From assembly GCA_963831535.1 (NCBI GenBank), contig CAWHQP010000007.1:806001-870000 (forward strand): a stretch of 64,000 nt of DNA, read 5' to 3'. This document shows positions 1 through 8,956 of this stretch, in pieces. The first letter of the stretch is position 1. Every line of letters begins with the position of its first letter. The DNA is from Bog-756 sp963831535. Its GTDB lineage: Bacteria > Actinomycetota > Acidimicrobiia > Acidimicrobiales > RAAP-2. Under the pieces are notes generated by a model. It made no database searches, was not told where the DNA came from, and saw only the letters and a program-made list of their open reading frames with translations. The translations under genes were made by a program, and so were the position numbers.

Positions 1-725
1 AGTCGGATCACCACGGGGTACTCCCACAGGCGCGGTGCATGGTCCGGGTAGAAGCCCAGTGTCCGCCAGGCGACCACCCGAACCGCGGCCAGGGCGAGGG
101 GGTCTGGGTGACGGTCCACCAGGGGATCGAGCGTGGCCGGCGTGAAATCGCGGGGATGCCGCCCGAGAGGTGGTCGGAGCGCCAAGAGGAAGGAGCGTCT
201 CTCGCCGAACGCCGGATAGACCTCGATCTCGGGAATCACCTGGCGCAATGCCTCCCTCAGCCATGCCGACCGCTCCCCGACTCCATCAGGCTCGGCTGAA
301 CCGTCGACCACGGAAACCAGCAAGCCGCTTCGGGCTGTCTCCCACAACTGGCCGAGTCGGGCCAGCCCGGCCTCGTCGCCGCTCTCAGCGGCGAGGGGAT
401 CGAGGCAGATTGTGAGGTCGGCACTGAGGTGATGGTCACGGAGCGCGCCGGTGAAGTGGACGCCCTCGGGATGCCCGGGCCGGGCGACGCCCTCCCGCCC
501 CTGGTGCGCCTCGTTCGCGTTGTATCCGACCACGGTGAACCCCGCAGTCGCATCGCCGGCCGGGTAGCTCACCTGAAGGACCGACTCGGGCGCGAGTAGA
601 TCCACCACCGCCTCGACAATCTCCCGGTCGCGCCGGCCGACCTGGCCAGTGTCCGCCAGCTCGGCGAGTGATGCCAACCAGGCACGGCGGTTGCTAGTCG
701 AGTCGACCACCCGCTCCTTTGCCAT
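1..725 (-). CDS. Hypothetical protein, possibly methyltransferase-like (3' end outside window)
   Basis: An open frame of about 240 codons starts at an ATG (725) and runs off the left edge without a stop. The translation is compositionally protein-like. It contains a stretch reading FTVVGYNANE, a segment ADLTICLDPLA, and a C-terminal part ending in HAPRLWEYPVV. The order of a glycine-containing strand followed by an acidic turn loosely recalls a class I SAM-methyltransferase fold, but the usual GxGxG loop is not obvious, so that assignment is only a guess. It lies 64 bp downstream of the adenosine deaminase on the same strand and could share its transcript. Confidence 0.5.
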   Translation of the reverse strand, partial: MAKERVVDSTSNRRAWLASLAELADTGQVGRRDREIVEAVVDLLAPESVLQVSYPAGDATAGFTVVGYNANEAHQGREGVARPGHPEGVHFTGALRDHHLSADLTICLDPLAAESGDEAGLARLGQLWETARSGLLVSVVDGSAEPDGVGERSAWLREALRQVIPEIEVYPAFGERRSFLLALRPPLGRHPRDFTPATLDPLVDRHPDPLALAAVRVVAWRTLGFYPDHAPRLWEYPVVIR

Positions 726-789
726 TGAGCGAAAGATACCCTCCCTCATCACGTTGCGCGTGTCCCCGCTGTCAGGCCTTGTTTGCTGA

Positions 790-1800
790 CTACGGTTCTG
801 GTCGTTCGACCCATCGATTGATGTGCGCAACGGTCTCAATCTTCAGTTCGGGTGGTGCACCCGACGCCCGTATCGAGGTCGCGGCTACGTCAGCGAGCTG
901 GGTATCGGACAACGCGAATCGGCTGCGGGACAGCTCATACTCATGAAGAAGGCTGGTGCCGAAGAGGAGCGGATCGTCAGCATTGATGCTGCACCTCACC
1001 CCGGCGCCGAGGAGATCCCGGAGCGGATGGCTCGCTGGCGTGTAGATGCCCAGCCTGAGGTTGCTGGTGGGGCACACGTCCAGGCACGTTCCGGACTCGG
1101 CCAGACGCTGAACAAGACGGGGGTCCTCGATGGACCTCACGCCATGAAGAAGTCGATCTGCCCCTAAATCGTCCATGGCGGAGGTCACGCTCCCTGGTCC
1201 CATCTGCTCACCGGCGTGGGGTGTGGACAGGAGTCCGGCAGCTCGTGCGATGTGGAACGCCCGACGAAATGCGGCTGCAGGAGATGCCTGTTCGTCTCCG
1301 TCGAGCCCAAAACTGACGACACCATCACCAGCCAGACCGGCTGCCACCGATGCCGCCTGCTCGGCTGACGCCGGCCCCTCATTCCGGTTTGCGGCAACCA
1401 TTACACCGAAACCCACTCCGAACTGATCACCAGCAGACCGACCGGCATCAATCACCATGGCCAGCGCATCGTGCTGGGTGCCCAGCCTGCCCTTGAAGAG
1501 TCCAGGCCACAGGGAAAGCTCCACCCACACCGCCCCGTCGCCCGCTGCGTCCTCGACGATCTCACCGACGATTCTGCGGAGGCTGTCGGGCGATGACAGT
1601 GCTTCGTGGCAGGCCTCAATGCTGGTCATGAAGGCAGTAAAGGAGGGGTAGACCTCCTCTGAGGGAATTGACGGAATTCCAATACCGAGCTGTACGCACT
1701 CCTCTCGGAGCGTGCGTTCCCTGATCGCGCCATCCAGATGGAGGTGCAAATGGGCTTTCGGAAGGGTCCGAAGGTCGCGTGTCTGATTCCCCGTGGTCAC
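790..1800 (-). CDS. add: Adenosine deaminase family protein
   Basis: About 336 residues, the usual length for this family. It hydrolyses adenosine (or a related aminopurine nucleoside) to inosine and ammonia in the cytosol for purine salvage. The N-terminal metal-binding motif PKAHLHLHLDG is near residue 14. HAGE, with the catalytic Glu region, lies near residue 200, a following HG in LLHGVRS and the metal/catalytic segment NADDP near residue 275. All zinc ligands appear present. The GTG start at 1800 is preferred because the open frame upstream of it carries no family similarity. The substrate could also be adenine or another aminopurine, since related deaminases share these motifs. Confidence 0.85.
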   Translation of the reverse strand: MTTGNQTRDLRTLPKAHLHLHLDGAIRERTLREECVQLGIGIPSIPSEEVYPSFTAFMTSIEACHEALSSPDSLRRIVGEIVEDAAGDGAVWVELSLWPGLFKGRLGTQHDALAMVIDAGRSAGDQFGVGFGVMVAANRNEGPASAEQAASVAAGLAGDGVVSFGLDGDEQASPAAAFRRAFHIARAAGLLSTPHAGEQMGPGSVTSAMDDLGADRLLHGVRSIEDPRLVQRLAESGTCLDVCPTSNLRLGIYTPASHPLRDLLGAGVRCSINADDPLLFGTSLLHEYELSRSRFALSDTQLADVAATSIRASGAPPELKIETVAHINRWVERPEP

Positions 1801-2016
1801 GGGCCCATCTCCGACGACTCCAGATCGCTGACTTCTACCAACACAGCTCAAGCCGCTCTACCCACTCCACTTCAGGCGTGCGGCCGACATAGCGCTCGTT
1901 GAGCGCTTGGGGTCGACCGATTTCGGCGTCGCCGAAGTCATCGCAGTAGCGACGAACGATGCTCCGGTGGTCTTTCCGGTTTCACCATCAGAGGGTGTCA
2001 ATCGAGAGCGATGCGG

Positions 2017-2961
2017 TCACAGTACGCAACCCTGGTGTGCCTGAGTTGAGATGGCGATGCCCTGGCTGGTCGAGACCCCGGTATCCAAAGATGTCGGTGC
2101 CGAAATCGCCACGCGTCCGCCGAAATCGAATAGTCGGATCGTGCTGGCGATCGTCGACGTACCGGCGAAGCGGCCCGGTTCGAGCGTCTTGTATGCGGGG
2201 AAGTTCTTCGGGACGGGGAAGCTCTTGGGCAAGGTGATCTGAACCACGCTCCTCGCCTGGACCAATCGACCGTGATCATCGATACAGAGATCCGTTGGAC
2301 TGACAACGACTCGTGGGGCCCCGGCGTCTTCAGTGTTGCATGTGGGGACAAGTAGCCGGTACCTCGTGGTCAGCGTCGTGCCCAACGTGGCCGATCCGAG
2401 AAGCTCGCTCCTCGCACCCGGAGTGGCTACGTCTGACGCAAGCTCAGCAATGGGGCTGACGTCGCCGAGCACACCGAACGATGCCGACCGGGTGACCGGA
2501 TCGTTGTTGCTTCTGATCCAGGAATTGTCGAACTCCAAGCCTACGGTATTGAAGCTGTTGTAGCTTGTGCCACCAATCACGATTTGGCTGGCGATCGTCG
2601 TTTGCGTGGTGGATTGAGGGGAGCTGTCTCCTGATGCAGTGAGGCTTGTCTGTCGGTCGTACTCGACGGTACTCACCGATTGGGTGGTGAAATCGACCGT
2701 GCCCTTGCCATAGGAAGTGGAACGAAGTAGCGGATTTGAGCTTGAGGTGATGGCGGAGTAGGTGAATCGAGCCGTTCCCGCAGCACGGGTGGCTGCGATG
2801 ATCTCGGAGAGGTTCAGTTGACCGGAAGCCGACGGCTGGCTGGCGACGCCGACCAGGGCCCCGACCAATCCCGCCACGGCCACGAGAACTACCAGCGCCC
2901 AGGGAACCAGCCGTCGCACGGGGATCAGTCTCTCATGAGGATTGCTGACGGAAGGCTCCAT
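2017..2961 (-). CDS. Membrane-anchored secreted protein of unknown function
   Basis: About 314 residues from the ATG at 2961; an open frame continues to 3066 but looks non-coding. A single hydrophobic segment near residues 15-38 (LVPWALVVLVAVAGLVGALV) is followed by a Ser/Thr-rich extracellular domain. That domain opens with LNLSEIIAATRAAGTARFTYS, which resembles the start of LppX/LprG-type lipid-binding lipoproteins. No lipobox cysteine is present, so this would be a signal-anchor protein. The family resemblance is weak and is inference only. No partner genes are adjacent. Confidence 0.6.
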   Translation of the reverse strand: MEPSVSNPHERLIPVRRLVPWALVVLVAVAGLVGALVGVASQPSASGQLNLSEIIAATRAAGTARFTYSAITSSSNPLLRSTSYGKGTVDFTTQSVSTVEYDRQTSLTASGDSSPQSTTQTTIASQIVIGGTSYNSFNTVGLEFDNSWIRSNNDPVTRSASFGVLGDVSPIAELASDVATPGARSELLGSATLGTTLTTRYRLLVPTCNTEDAGAPRVVVSPTDLCIDDHGRLVQARSVVQITLPKSFPVPKNFPAYKTLEPGRFAGTSTIASTIRLFDFGGRVAISAPTSLDTGVSTSQGIAISTQAHQGCVL

Positions 2962-3411
2962 GGCCACGGCAGTCCGTGCAGCCGTGATTGCCGCTGCCCG
3001 AGGTGATCTGCGGCAATCAACAGGGCTGATGGCAGCAGTAGAACGCTTGTCCCGATCCGGAGGCAATCACCGAGGTCGGGACTGACTCGGACGATGTGGC
3101 CGGAGCCCTGAAGGCTCACCGTCATGTTTCCGACGGTGAACGCAAAATGCAGCCACGAGACAATTCGACCACGATCACCAGGGTCAAGCGAGCCTCCCGG
3201 CCCAGGATCGGCGTCACCAAAAATCAAGCAGTACCCCACGTGTCCGCCTCTTGTTCGACTCAGGTGCATACCGTGGTCGGAACTGGGAGTTTCGAGGTCC
3301 GAGAAGGTTAGGGCCACTGCGGCCTCTGCCGCTGTTGGGAGGCAGATCCTAGGAAGAAGGGTTTCCTAGTTTACGAGGACGAGCGGGCTCAAGCTCACGT
3401 AGCCTTTCTCC
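2962..3411. other. 450-bp stretch without a supported gene
   Basis: Open frames exist on both strands but none has a convincing start, codon bias or recognisable motif. A minus-strand frame at 2925-3317 overlaps the preceding gene's 5' end and reads as out-of-frame sequence. I see no tRNA, strong hairpin or repeat here. It probably holds the promoters of the two divergent flanking genes. Confidence 0.4.
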
Positions 3412-3918
3412 GTGGTATCAGACCGGACCGCCGATTGTGTCGCTGGCTCCCGGACTCGACTCGTGCTGATCTGTGGGCTACCAGCTTCGGGCAAGTCGAC
3501 ACTTGCCCTTCGGCTCGCCGCCAAGATTCCGGCGATCAGGTTGGACAAGGACCAGTGGACTGTCCAACTGGGTCACGATCCGTGGGACGACAACTTTCGC
3601 CCCCTTATCGAAGGGCGACTGTGGACACTTACGCAGGAACTCCTCGCCCAAGGTCACAGCGTGATCTTGGAGTGGGGCCATTGGGCACGTGATGAACGGG
3701 ATGAGAAGCGACTCGGTGCGCGGGCTCTGGGAGTGGGGGTCGAGTTGCACTACCTCGAAGCACCCTTGGAGGAACTGATCGAGCGAGCTGAGCGACGCAA
3801 CGCGTCGGGCGAATGGACCGCCTCACCGATGAAGCGGGCTCACTTTGAGCGGTGGGCAACGATGTTTCAACCTCCAGACGAGGAAGAGCTCCTCTTGTAT
3901 GACGAGCCCGCCCCGTAG
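3412..3918 (+). CDS. P-loop kinase-like ATP-binding protein
   Basis: A 168-residue protein with a clear Walker A motif, GLPASGKST, near residues 22-30, followed by RLDKDQW and later VILEWGHWARDERD. This layout matches the short AAA_33/zeta-toxin-like kinase family that phosphorylates small molecules or nucleotides. The substrate cannot be told from sequence. It starts at a GTG, stands alone, and reads toward a sigma-factor fragment 134 bp downstream. Antibiotic phosphotransferases of similar size exist, so a resistance role is possible but unsupported. Confidence 0.75.
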   Translation: MVSDRTADCVAGSRTRLVLICGLPASGKSTLALRLAAKIPAIRLDKDQWTVQLGHDPWDDNFRPLIEGRLWTLTQELLAQGHSVILEWGHWARDERDEKRLGARALGVGVELHYLEAPLEELIERAERRNASGEWTASPMKRAHFERWATMFQPPDEEELLLYDEPAP

Positions 3919-4369
3919 GCTGATTCTTCGGAGACATCGAGCTCTCCCGGCAGTCGCCCTCTGTGACTGACGCCGAGCCGGCGAAGTGGGCAGGCTGGGA
4001 CGGTCGACGGATCCCCGGCTCGGTGGGGCGGAATCGCCTTTAGCCTGGGGCCGTGGTGGAAGATCCAGACCAGTGGGCGGAGTCGTACGTCCGGCAAGCA
4101 AGTCTGGCACCTCATCTCAACCGGGACGAGGCCCTCTCGCTCCTTCGACGGGTGGTTGAGGGCGACGATGAGGCGAGGTCGGGCCTCATGACTGCGGGCA
4201 GGCGGCTGGTGGTGTCAAACGCCCGGCGCTACCTTCCATCACATGGCGATCTGGCCTCGGCACTCCATCTTGGTGAGCAGGGCCTTGGCACGGCAATAGA
4301 CCGATTTGACGAAGCCAAAGGGTTCGCCTTTCAGACCTACGCCACCTGGTGGATTCAACAGGCCATTAA

Positions 4370-6033
4370 CCTCGAAAATTTCGTCCCGCCCCTGATCCGA
4401 GGGTGCTCGCGTCCGCGTAAAAGCCCTCCTGTCCTGCGAAAATGTGAGTCGCTGAACACCACACCACGCAGAACCAGGAGGGCTCCTTGAAGGTGCAGAT
4501 TAGTCGCGCCACCCAGTCGATGAGGGTGACCACCGACGGGAAGAATCTGGTGTCCCACGCGGGCACCGCGTTGTTGTCCGAACTGGCCGATCGCAGCGGC
4601 CTGACCGAAGCGATGTCGGTGGCGATGTCGGCGTGCGGGATCAACTGGCACACCCACGATCCCGGCGTCGTCCTCACCCACCTGGCCGTGGCCATCGCCG
4701 ACGGTGCCGACTGCCTGGCCGACATGGCAACCCTGCGTGAACAGTCTGAGCTGTTCGGTCCGGTGGCATCTGTCGCCACGGCCTGGCGGGCCGTCGAGGC
4801 GACAACAGCCTTCGAACTGCGTGCCATCCCCGAAGCGATCGCCGCTGCCCGAGCCAAGGTCTGGGCCGCTGCTCCTCCGGGGGAGTCGTTGGTGTTGGAC
4901 TTCGACGCCACCCTGGTCAACTCGTACTCGGAGAAGCAGGACGCCACCCCCACCTACAAGAAGGGCTTCGGGTTCTTCCCCTTGGGGGTGTGGTGCGACA
5001 CGACGAACGAGCCACTGGCCGCCATGCTGCGTCGTGGGAATGCCGGTGCCAACGATGCCGACGACCACGTCACCCTCTTCCACCAGTCGTTGTCGGGACT
5101 GCCCGAGGAGTACCAGACCGGCCACTTCGATGACGACGACCCGGCCCTCGTTGCCCACCCGATCCTGGTCCGGGCCGACTCGGCCGGGGCCACCCACGGG
5201 TTCGTCGATGCCATCGTGGCCACCAACTGCGACTTCTCCATCGGATTCCCCATCGACCAGGGAGTACGTGACGCCCTGGTGCTGGTCCAGGAAGAGGACT
5301 GGATCCCGGCACGAGAGACCGACGGCTCGGTGCGCGACGGTGCCTGGGTCACTGAGCTGACCGACCTCATCCCGCTGGCCAAGTGGCCGGAGGCCACCCG
5401 GCTGATCATGCGCCGGGAGCGTCCCCACCCCGGGGCCCAGCTGACGTTGTTCGACACGGCAGAGGGCTTCCGTCACACCTGCTTCATCACCAACACGGAA
5501 GGAAGCGACATCGCCGCCCTCGAGTTGCGCCACCGGGGACACGCCCGGGTGGAGGACCGGATCCGGAACTGGAAGGACTGTGGGCTCGCCAACCTGCCCT
5601 TTGACTCCTTCGTCCGCAACGAGGCGTGGGTGGCGACCTCCCTCATCGCCGGGGCGCTCCTGGCCTGGAGCCAGATGGTCTGTTTCGATGGTGCGCTGGA
5701 CAAGGCCGAGCCGAAGACCATGCGCTACCGGGTCCTTCACGTGGCCGCCCAGCTCGTGCACAAGTCCAGGGGACTCATCCTGCGCCTGGACGAGACCTGG
5801 CCGTGGGTGGACGACCTCGCCAACGCCTTCGTCAAACTCCGGGCGGCCATCCCCTGACGGGTCGGGTCACAACGCCCGACCCGAAAGCACTGCTGCAGGG
5901 CGTGACGTCCGAAACCGAATGACAACAGCGCGGCGCTTCACGCCCACGACGAGGTCCGGTCGACAAGATCGGTCACGACCGCCTCTTCGCTGACGACCCT
6001 GCCGTCAGCGGGGGGTCGGACGAATGATCGAGG
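4370..6033 (+). mobile_element. IS1380-type insertion sequence, copy 1
   Basis: A 1664-bp element with imperfect terminal inverted repeats: left CCTCGAAAATTTCGTCCCGC, right end reading CCTCGATCATTCGTCCGACC on the complement. It is flanked by a 4-bp TTAA duplication (4366-4369 and 6034-6037). Four-base duplications and CC-starting ends are usual for the IS1380 family. It carries one transposase gene. By eye it differs from the copy at 31117 by one extra T in the left end and one silent base, which implies recent movement. Confidence 0.93.
4487..5857 (+). CDS. IS1380-type transposase (copy 1)
   Basis: A 456-residue DDE transposase, normal length for IS1380 family members. The first catalytic Asp region is LVLDFDATLV near residue 138, the second RADSAGATHGF near 228, and the Glu lies in VEDRIRNWKDCGLANLPF near 360. 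The TTG start is preceded by GGAGG at a suitable distance. The frame is intact, so this copy is probably active. A 468-codon open frame on the opposite strand is only a GC-rich shadow. Confidence 0.93.
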   Translation: MKVQISRATQSMRVTTDGKNLVSHAGTALLSELADRSGLTEAMSVAMSACGINWHTHDPGVVLTHLAVAIADGADCLADMATLREQSELFGPVASVATAWRAVEATTAFELRAIPEAIAAARAKVWAAAPPGESLVLDFDATLVNSYSEKQDATPTYKKGFGFFPLGVWCDTTNEPLAAMLRRGNAGANDADDHVTLFHQSLSGLPEEYQTGHFDDDDPALVAHPILVRADSAGATHGFVDAIVATNCDFSIGFPIDQGVRDALVLVQEEDWIPARETDGSVRDGAWVTELTDLIPLAKWPEATRLIMRRERPHPGAQLTLFDTAEGFRHTCFITNTEGSDIAALELRHRGHARVEDRIRNWKDCGLANLPFDSFVRNEAWVATSLIAGALLAWSQMVCFDGALDKAEPKTMRYRVLHVAAQLVHKSRGLILRLDETWPWVDDLANAFVKLRAAIP

Positions 6034-6198
6034 TTAACCGCGGAGGCCTGGGCGGTCTGGGAGGAGTGCGAGAACCGAGGTCGCCGAATCCGAAATTTCC
6101 CTCGGAGACCGTGCACCTCGATGTTGACGGTACTGCTGTCTGAACGTCCACTGTCGCCGGGACGGGGCACTACCAGCACACGGCGGGGCCTTCAGGTA

Positions 6199-6414
6199 TT
6201 ACCCGGCGGTGTTGTAGTTGTGGACTTCGGTGATCTCGGTACCGGAAGGCGGTGCGATTCCTACTTCCTGCGTGAGAGGGACGATCTGCTCTCGGGCGAA
6301 CTTCTCCAATCCCTCACGCGTTGTCCAAATATCAGTGATCTCGACCCCGTCATCGGTCGCAACGATGTAGTGGAACAACAGACCGGGAGCAATGTGGGCG
6401 CCGCCTGCAGCCAT
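6199..6414 (-). CDS. Small antibiotic-biosynthesis-monooxygenase-like domain protein, 5' end uncertain
   Basis: Encodes a compact ferredoxin-like domain with FHYIVATDDGVEITDIW, then PLTQEVGIAPP and EVHNY, typical of short ABM-like proteins. The domain clearly continues upstream of the ATG at 6414: the in-frame codons to about 6471 read VRQTFTGSTVDQYDQAI, the expected first strand and helix. No ATG, GTG or TTG lies between there and an upstream TAA, so the natural start is missing or is a rare codon. It may be a pseudogene that lost its start. No enzymatic role can be assigned. Confidence 0.55.
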   Translation of the reverse strand: MAAGGAHIAPGLLFHYIVATDDGVEITDIWTTREGLEKFAREQIVPLTQEVGIAPPSGTEITEVHNYNTAG

Positions 6415-6661
6415 TCCTATCTTGGCAATTGCCTGGTCGTACTGGTCGACCGTTGAACCGGTAAATGTCTGCCGAACGACTACTGAGACCGTCGAAGTCC
6501 CTTACGTAGTGGATGGAGTGAACGTACACCTGGGTCGGACTGCCATGCAGGTTGACGGTTTGCGACCTGCCCCCAAACGCTGCTGGGAGGGGGTGGGATG
6601 TCGCTACCAGAGCCCTTCCACAGTGGCTCCATGGGCGCTGACTGTCCTACGCTGATGCGGC

Positions 6662-7339
6662 ATGGTGATCCTCTTCGACCATCTCAGGGACACCGAGATT
6701 GAACCCCGGCACAAGCAGGGCAGCAAGCTGCCTGCGGCTGCGGGGGGTCTCCTTGTCGGACTGACCCTCGGCTATTTGGGTTGGGTTCTTCCGACTCCAG
6801 GCGATTCACTGCTTTTCCCAACGCTCATCGTGGCGGGCATCGGACTGGTCATAGCCGTAGCGGCCGGCGTCTTCGCCCTTCATCCAAATCTCCAGGTGTT
6901 GTGGGTGTTCTGCGGGGTCGGATTGGTGTTCACTGTTGCTGCTTCACTGTGGACGTATCAGTTCTCAATCCCAGCCTCAATTGCCTGGGATTCACATGCC
7001 ACACAGCTGGCCCAACAGACCCTCGCCCAAGTGAACGCCGAGCCGCTTGTCAACGGCGTGCCACCGGGACGCTGCTGGACAGTTGTGAACGGGAGCGTTG
7101 GCGACATTCAGGCCCCGTACCAAATGTGCGGTACCTCGACTCCTGAAGGACACTTCGTCACCTTTTCAGCGGTGGACGCTGGTCCCAAAGGGGGAGGGCT
7201 TGGATATACCGACCGAGGCGCTGCAACCTTTCCGGATGCGTGCTCTACGCACCTGTTCGGTAAATGGTGGATGTTCTCCAACAACACCGATGGTATGGGG
7301 AGTTGTCCGGTCGGCTACACCTTTCACGGTGGCGGTTGA
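6662..7339 (+). CDS. Membrane protein of unknown function
   Basis: A 225-residue protein with three hydrophobic segments near residues 25-45, 52-75 and 78-98. A Cys-containing C-terminal domain follows, with CWTVVNGS, YQMCGTST, FPDACSTH and GSCPVGYTF. Four cysteines outside the membrane segments suggest a disulfide-bonded extracytoplasmic domain. I do not recognise the family. It lies just upstream of an integrase remnant and has no operon partner. Confidence 0.6.
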   Translation: MVILFDHLRDTEIEPRHKQGSKLPAAAGGLLVGLTLGYLGWVLPTPGDSLLFPTLIVAGIGLVIAVAAGVFALHPNLQVLWVFCGVGLVFTVAASLWTYQFSIPASIAWDSHATQLAQQTLAQVNAEPLVNGVPPGRCWTVVNGSVGDIQAPYQMCGTSTPEGHFVTFSAVDAGPKGGGLGYTDRGAATFPDACSTHLFGKWWMFSNNTDGMGSCPVGYTFHGGG

Positions 7340-7399
7340 GGACCGTCCTTGAGTGGTCAGGCATTTCGCTACCGGTCTGGGCTGCATCGACCCCTGGAA

Positions 7400-7708
7400 G
7401 TGGCCCGAACGATCGGCAGGACGACCGACGCTCGGCTCAGACTTGGGAGGATCATGGACTGGTATTCCCCAACGACATTGGACACCCACTCGAACCTTCG
7501 TCGCGCAATAGAGCGCCTTTGCGGTCTGGCCGACATCGACCCAGTGAGCCCCAACGAACTGAGGCATACGGCGGCCACACTCCTTGTCGATACCGGAATG
7601 CGGCTGGAGGAGGTGGCTGATTTCCTCGGCCACAAGGACACCTCCATGCTGATTGAGACCTATCGGCACCGTGCCAAGCGGGTGGTGGATCTGACCGGGC
7701 CCCGATAG
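7400..7708 (+). pseudogene. Tyrosine integrase remnant (C-terminal, frameshifted)
   Basis: The 3' part encodes LRHTAATLLVDTGM, EEVADFLGHKD and ETYRHR, the HxxR, LGH and catalytic Tyr boxes of phage-type tyrosine recombinases. A preceding stretch in another frame reads EDHGLVFPNDIGHPLEP, which is normally directly upstream in such integrases, so there is a frameshift near 7480-7500. The N-terminal half and the first catalytic Arg are missing. This is the scar of an older element distinct from the 22-kb island, whose integrase is intact. Confidence 0.75.
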
Positions 7709-7733
7709 CTGAGCCACTTGACCTGGTCCCCGC

Positions 7734-8567
7734 CTAATGATCCACGGGGATGAGAGTTTGGGCCTTGGGGTTTGTTGATGGTAGCGCTTCGAACTCGTCG
7801 GGCGTGTGGTAGTTGAGCGAGCTGTGTCGCCGCTGTTGGTTGTAGAAATTGACGATGTAGTCGGCCATAGCGGTGGACAGCTCGACATAGGTCATCCACT
7901 TCTGCCGATTAAGCAATTCAATCTGCATCGAGCCCCAGAAGGATTCCATGGGGGCATTGTCGAAACAGTCACCGACCGTTCCCATTGAGCCCAGTAGCTG
8001 ATGGTGTTTGAGGTTGGCGGTGAAGGACCAAGACGTGAACTGCGACCCGTGGTCGCTGTGCAGGATGGTGTTGGGCGAGGTTCCCCGCGAGCTAGCCGCC
8101 ATCGTGAGGGCATCGTTAACGAGCGTGGCCTCGTTACGGCGGTCGATCGCCCAACCGACCACGCGCCGCGAATACAGATCCAGCACTGCGCAGCAATAGA
8201 GCGTGCCCTCTCGGGTTTTGTGCTCGGTGATGTCGGTCAACCAGAGCCAGTTCGCCACCGGAGCGGTGAAGTTTCGGTTGACCAGATCCTCGTGGGTGGC
8301 CACATTTACCAGATTGCGTTTGCCCTTCTTCCTAGTCGGCAGGCCAGTCAGGCCCTGTTCATGCATGATCCGGCGAATCAGTTTGGGGTTCACAACTAGG
8401 CCGCGCTCGAAGGACAGGGCGGCACGAATCCGCCGCATACCATAGGTGCCCCTTGAGGCCACATGAAGCTCGGTGATCGTGTCGCCCAGCAGCATCCGTC
8501 GGACGTCTCGGTCAGAGGGGTGACGAGTCTTCTGGTTGTGGAATGTGGAGCGGTTCATCCCGACCAC
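7734..8567 (-). CDS. IS3-type transposase OrfB (DDE domain)
   Basis: An integrase-core protein of 277 residues from the first ATG. It carries the HTH_21-like segment YGMRRIRAAL, then WLTDITEH (Asp 1), HSDHGSQFTS (Asp 2) and PMESFWGSM (Glu). In IS3 elements OrfB is made as an OrfAB fusion by -1 frameshifting on an A-rich site. Here the A4G site lies at about 8630-8637 on the minus strand, but the frame it leads to joins OrfB only if another indel near 8605 is assumed. This copy may therefore be unable to make the fusion, or the base call is wrong. Confidence 0.85.
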   Translation of the reverse strand: MVGMNRSTFHNQKTRHPSDRDVRRMLLGDTITELHVASRGTYGMRRIRAALSFERGLVVNPKLIRRIMHEQGLTGLPTRKKGKRNLVNVATHEDLVNRNFTAPVANWLWLTDITEHKTREGTLYCCAVLDLYSRRVVGWAIDRRNEATLVNDALTMAASSRGTSPNTILHSDHGSQFTSWSFTANLKHHQLLGSMGTVGDCFDNAPMESFWGSMQIELLNRQKWMTYVELSTAMADYIVNFYNQQRRHSSLNYHTPDEFEALPSTNPKAQTLIPVDH

Positions 8568-8913
8568 CCGACACGTGGTCCTCTCCGTGTAGCCCAGATC
8601 GGTCGCCCTTTGACGATCTGGCCGAGCCTTTTGGACGCACTACCTCTTTTCCATTGAAGAGGTCACTGGCCGCCTTGACGAGCTCGAGCTCGGTCTCAAG
8701 GTCCTTGATCCGGCGACGGGCAGTGTCGATCTCGTCAGGTTCGAAGCTCTTGACGCCGGGCTTTCGCCCCACATCGATGAGGGCCTGGCGTTTCCAGCGA
8801 TACAGGCTGGCTGCCGACACCTCGAGATCGCCGGCCACCTCTTCGACCCGTTCGTCCGCAAGCATTCGCCGACAGGCGACCTCGCGAACCGATGCTGAGT
8901 ATCTGAATACCAT
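8512..8913 (-). CDS. IS3-type OrfA (HTH/coiled-coil subunit)
   Basis: The start at 8913 gives MVFRYSASVREVACRRMLAD, followed by an HTH of the HTH_Tnp_1 class (VAGDLEVSAASLYRWKRQAL) and a leucine-zipper-like stretch RRRIKDLETELELVKAASDLF. This is the DNA-binding and dimerisation subunit of IS3 transposases. The functional part ends around residue 95; the rest of this frame runs into orfB sequence and is normally skipped by frameshifting. Confidence 0.85.
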   Translation of the reverse strand: MVFRYSASVREVACRRMLADERVEEVAGDLEVSAASLYRWKRQALIDVGRKPGVKSFEPDEIDTARRRIKDLETELELVKAASDLFNGKEVVRPKGSARSSKGDRSGLHGEDHVSGGRDEPLHIPQPEDSSPL

Positions 8914-8956
8914 GCCCACCTCCGTTGGATCACGGCCAGACTCTCATGGCTATGGA

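Larger units (their letters stand above)
4053..6143 (+). pseudogene. Sigma-70 region 2 protein gene split by an IS1380-type element
   Basis: The 5' part (4053-4369) encodes a typical sigma-70 region 2: LIxxGxLGL-like LHLGEQGLGTAIDRFDEAKGF, then FAFQTYATWWIQQAIN, the -10-recognition helix. The insertion sequence follows at 4370. Removing it and one TTAA duplicate rejoins the frame at 6038 and gives a 140-residue product ending at TGA 6141-6143. The rejoined C-terminal tail is Gly/Pro-rich and has no region 3 or 4. The target was therefore either a region-2-only protein or an already truncated sigma factor. The insertion removes the last 34 residues and adds unrelated ones. Confidence 0.75.

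Noticed and set aside
2925..3317. A 130-codon minus-strand frame upstream of the membrane-anchored gene
   Set aside because: It overlaps the 5' end of that gene in another frame and shows no family motif.
4355..5761. A 468-codon open frame on the minus strand across the IS1380 transposase
   Set aside because: It is antisense to an intact transposase, has low-complexity Gly/Arg/Val composition, and recurs in copy 2 for the same reason.
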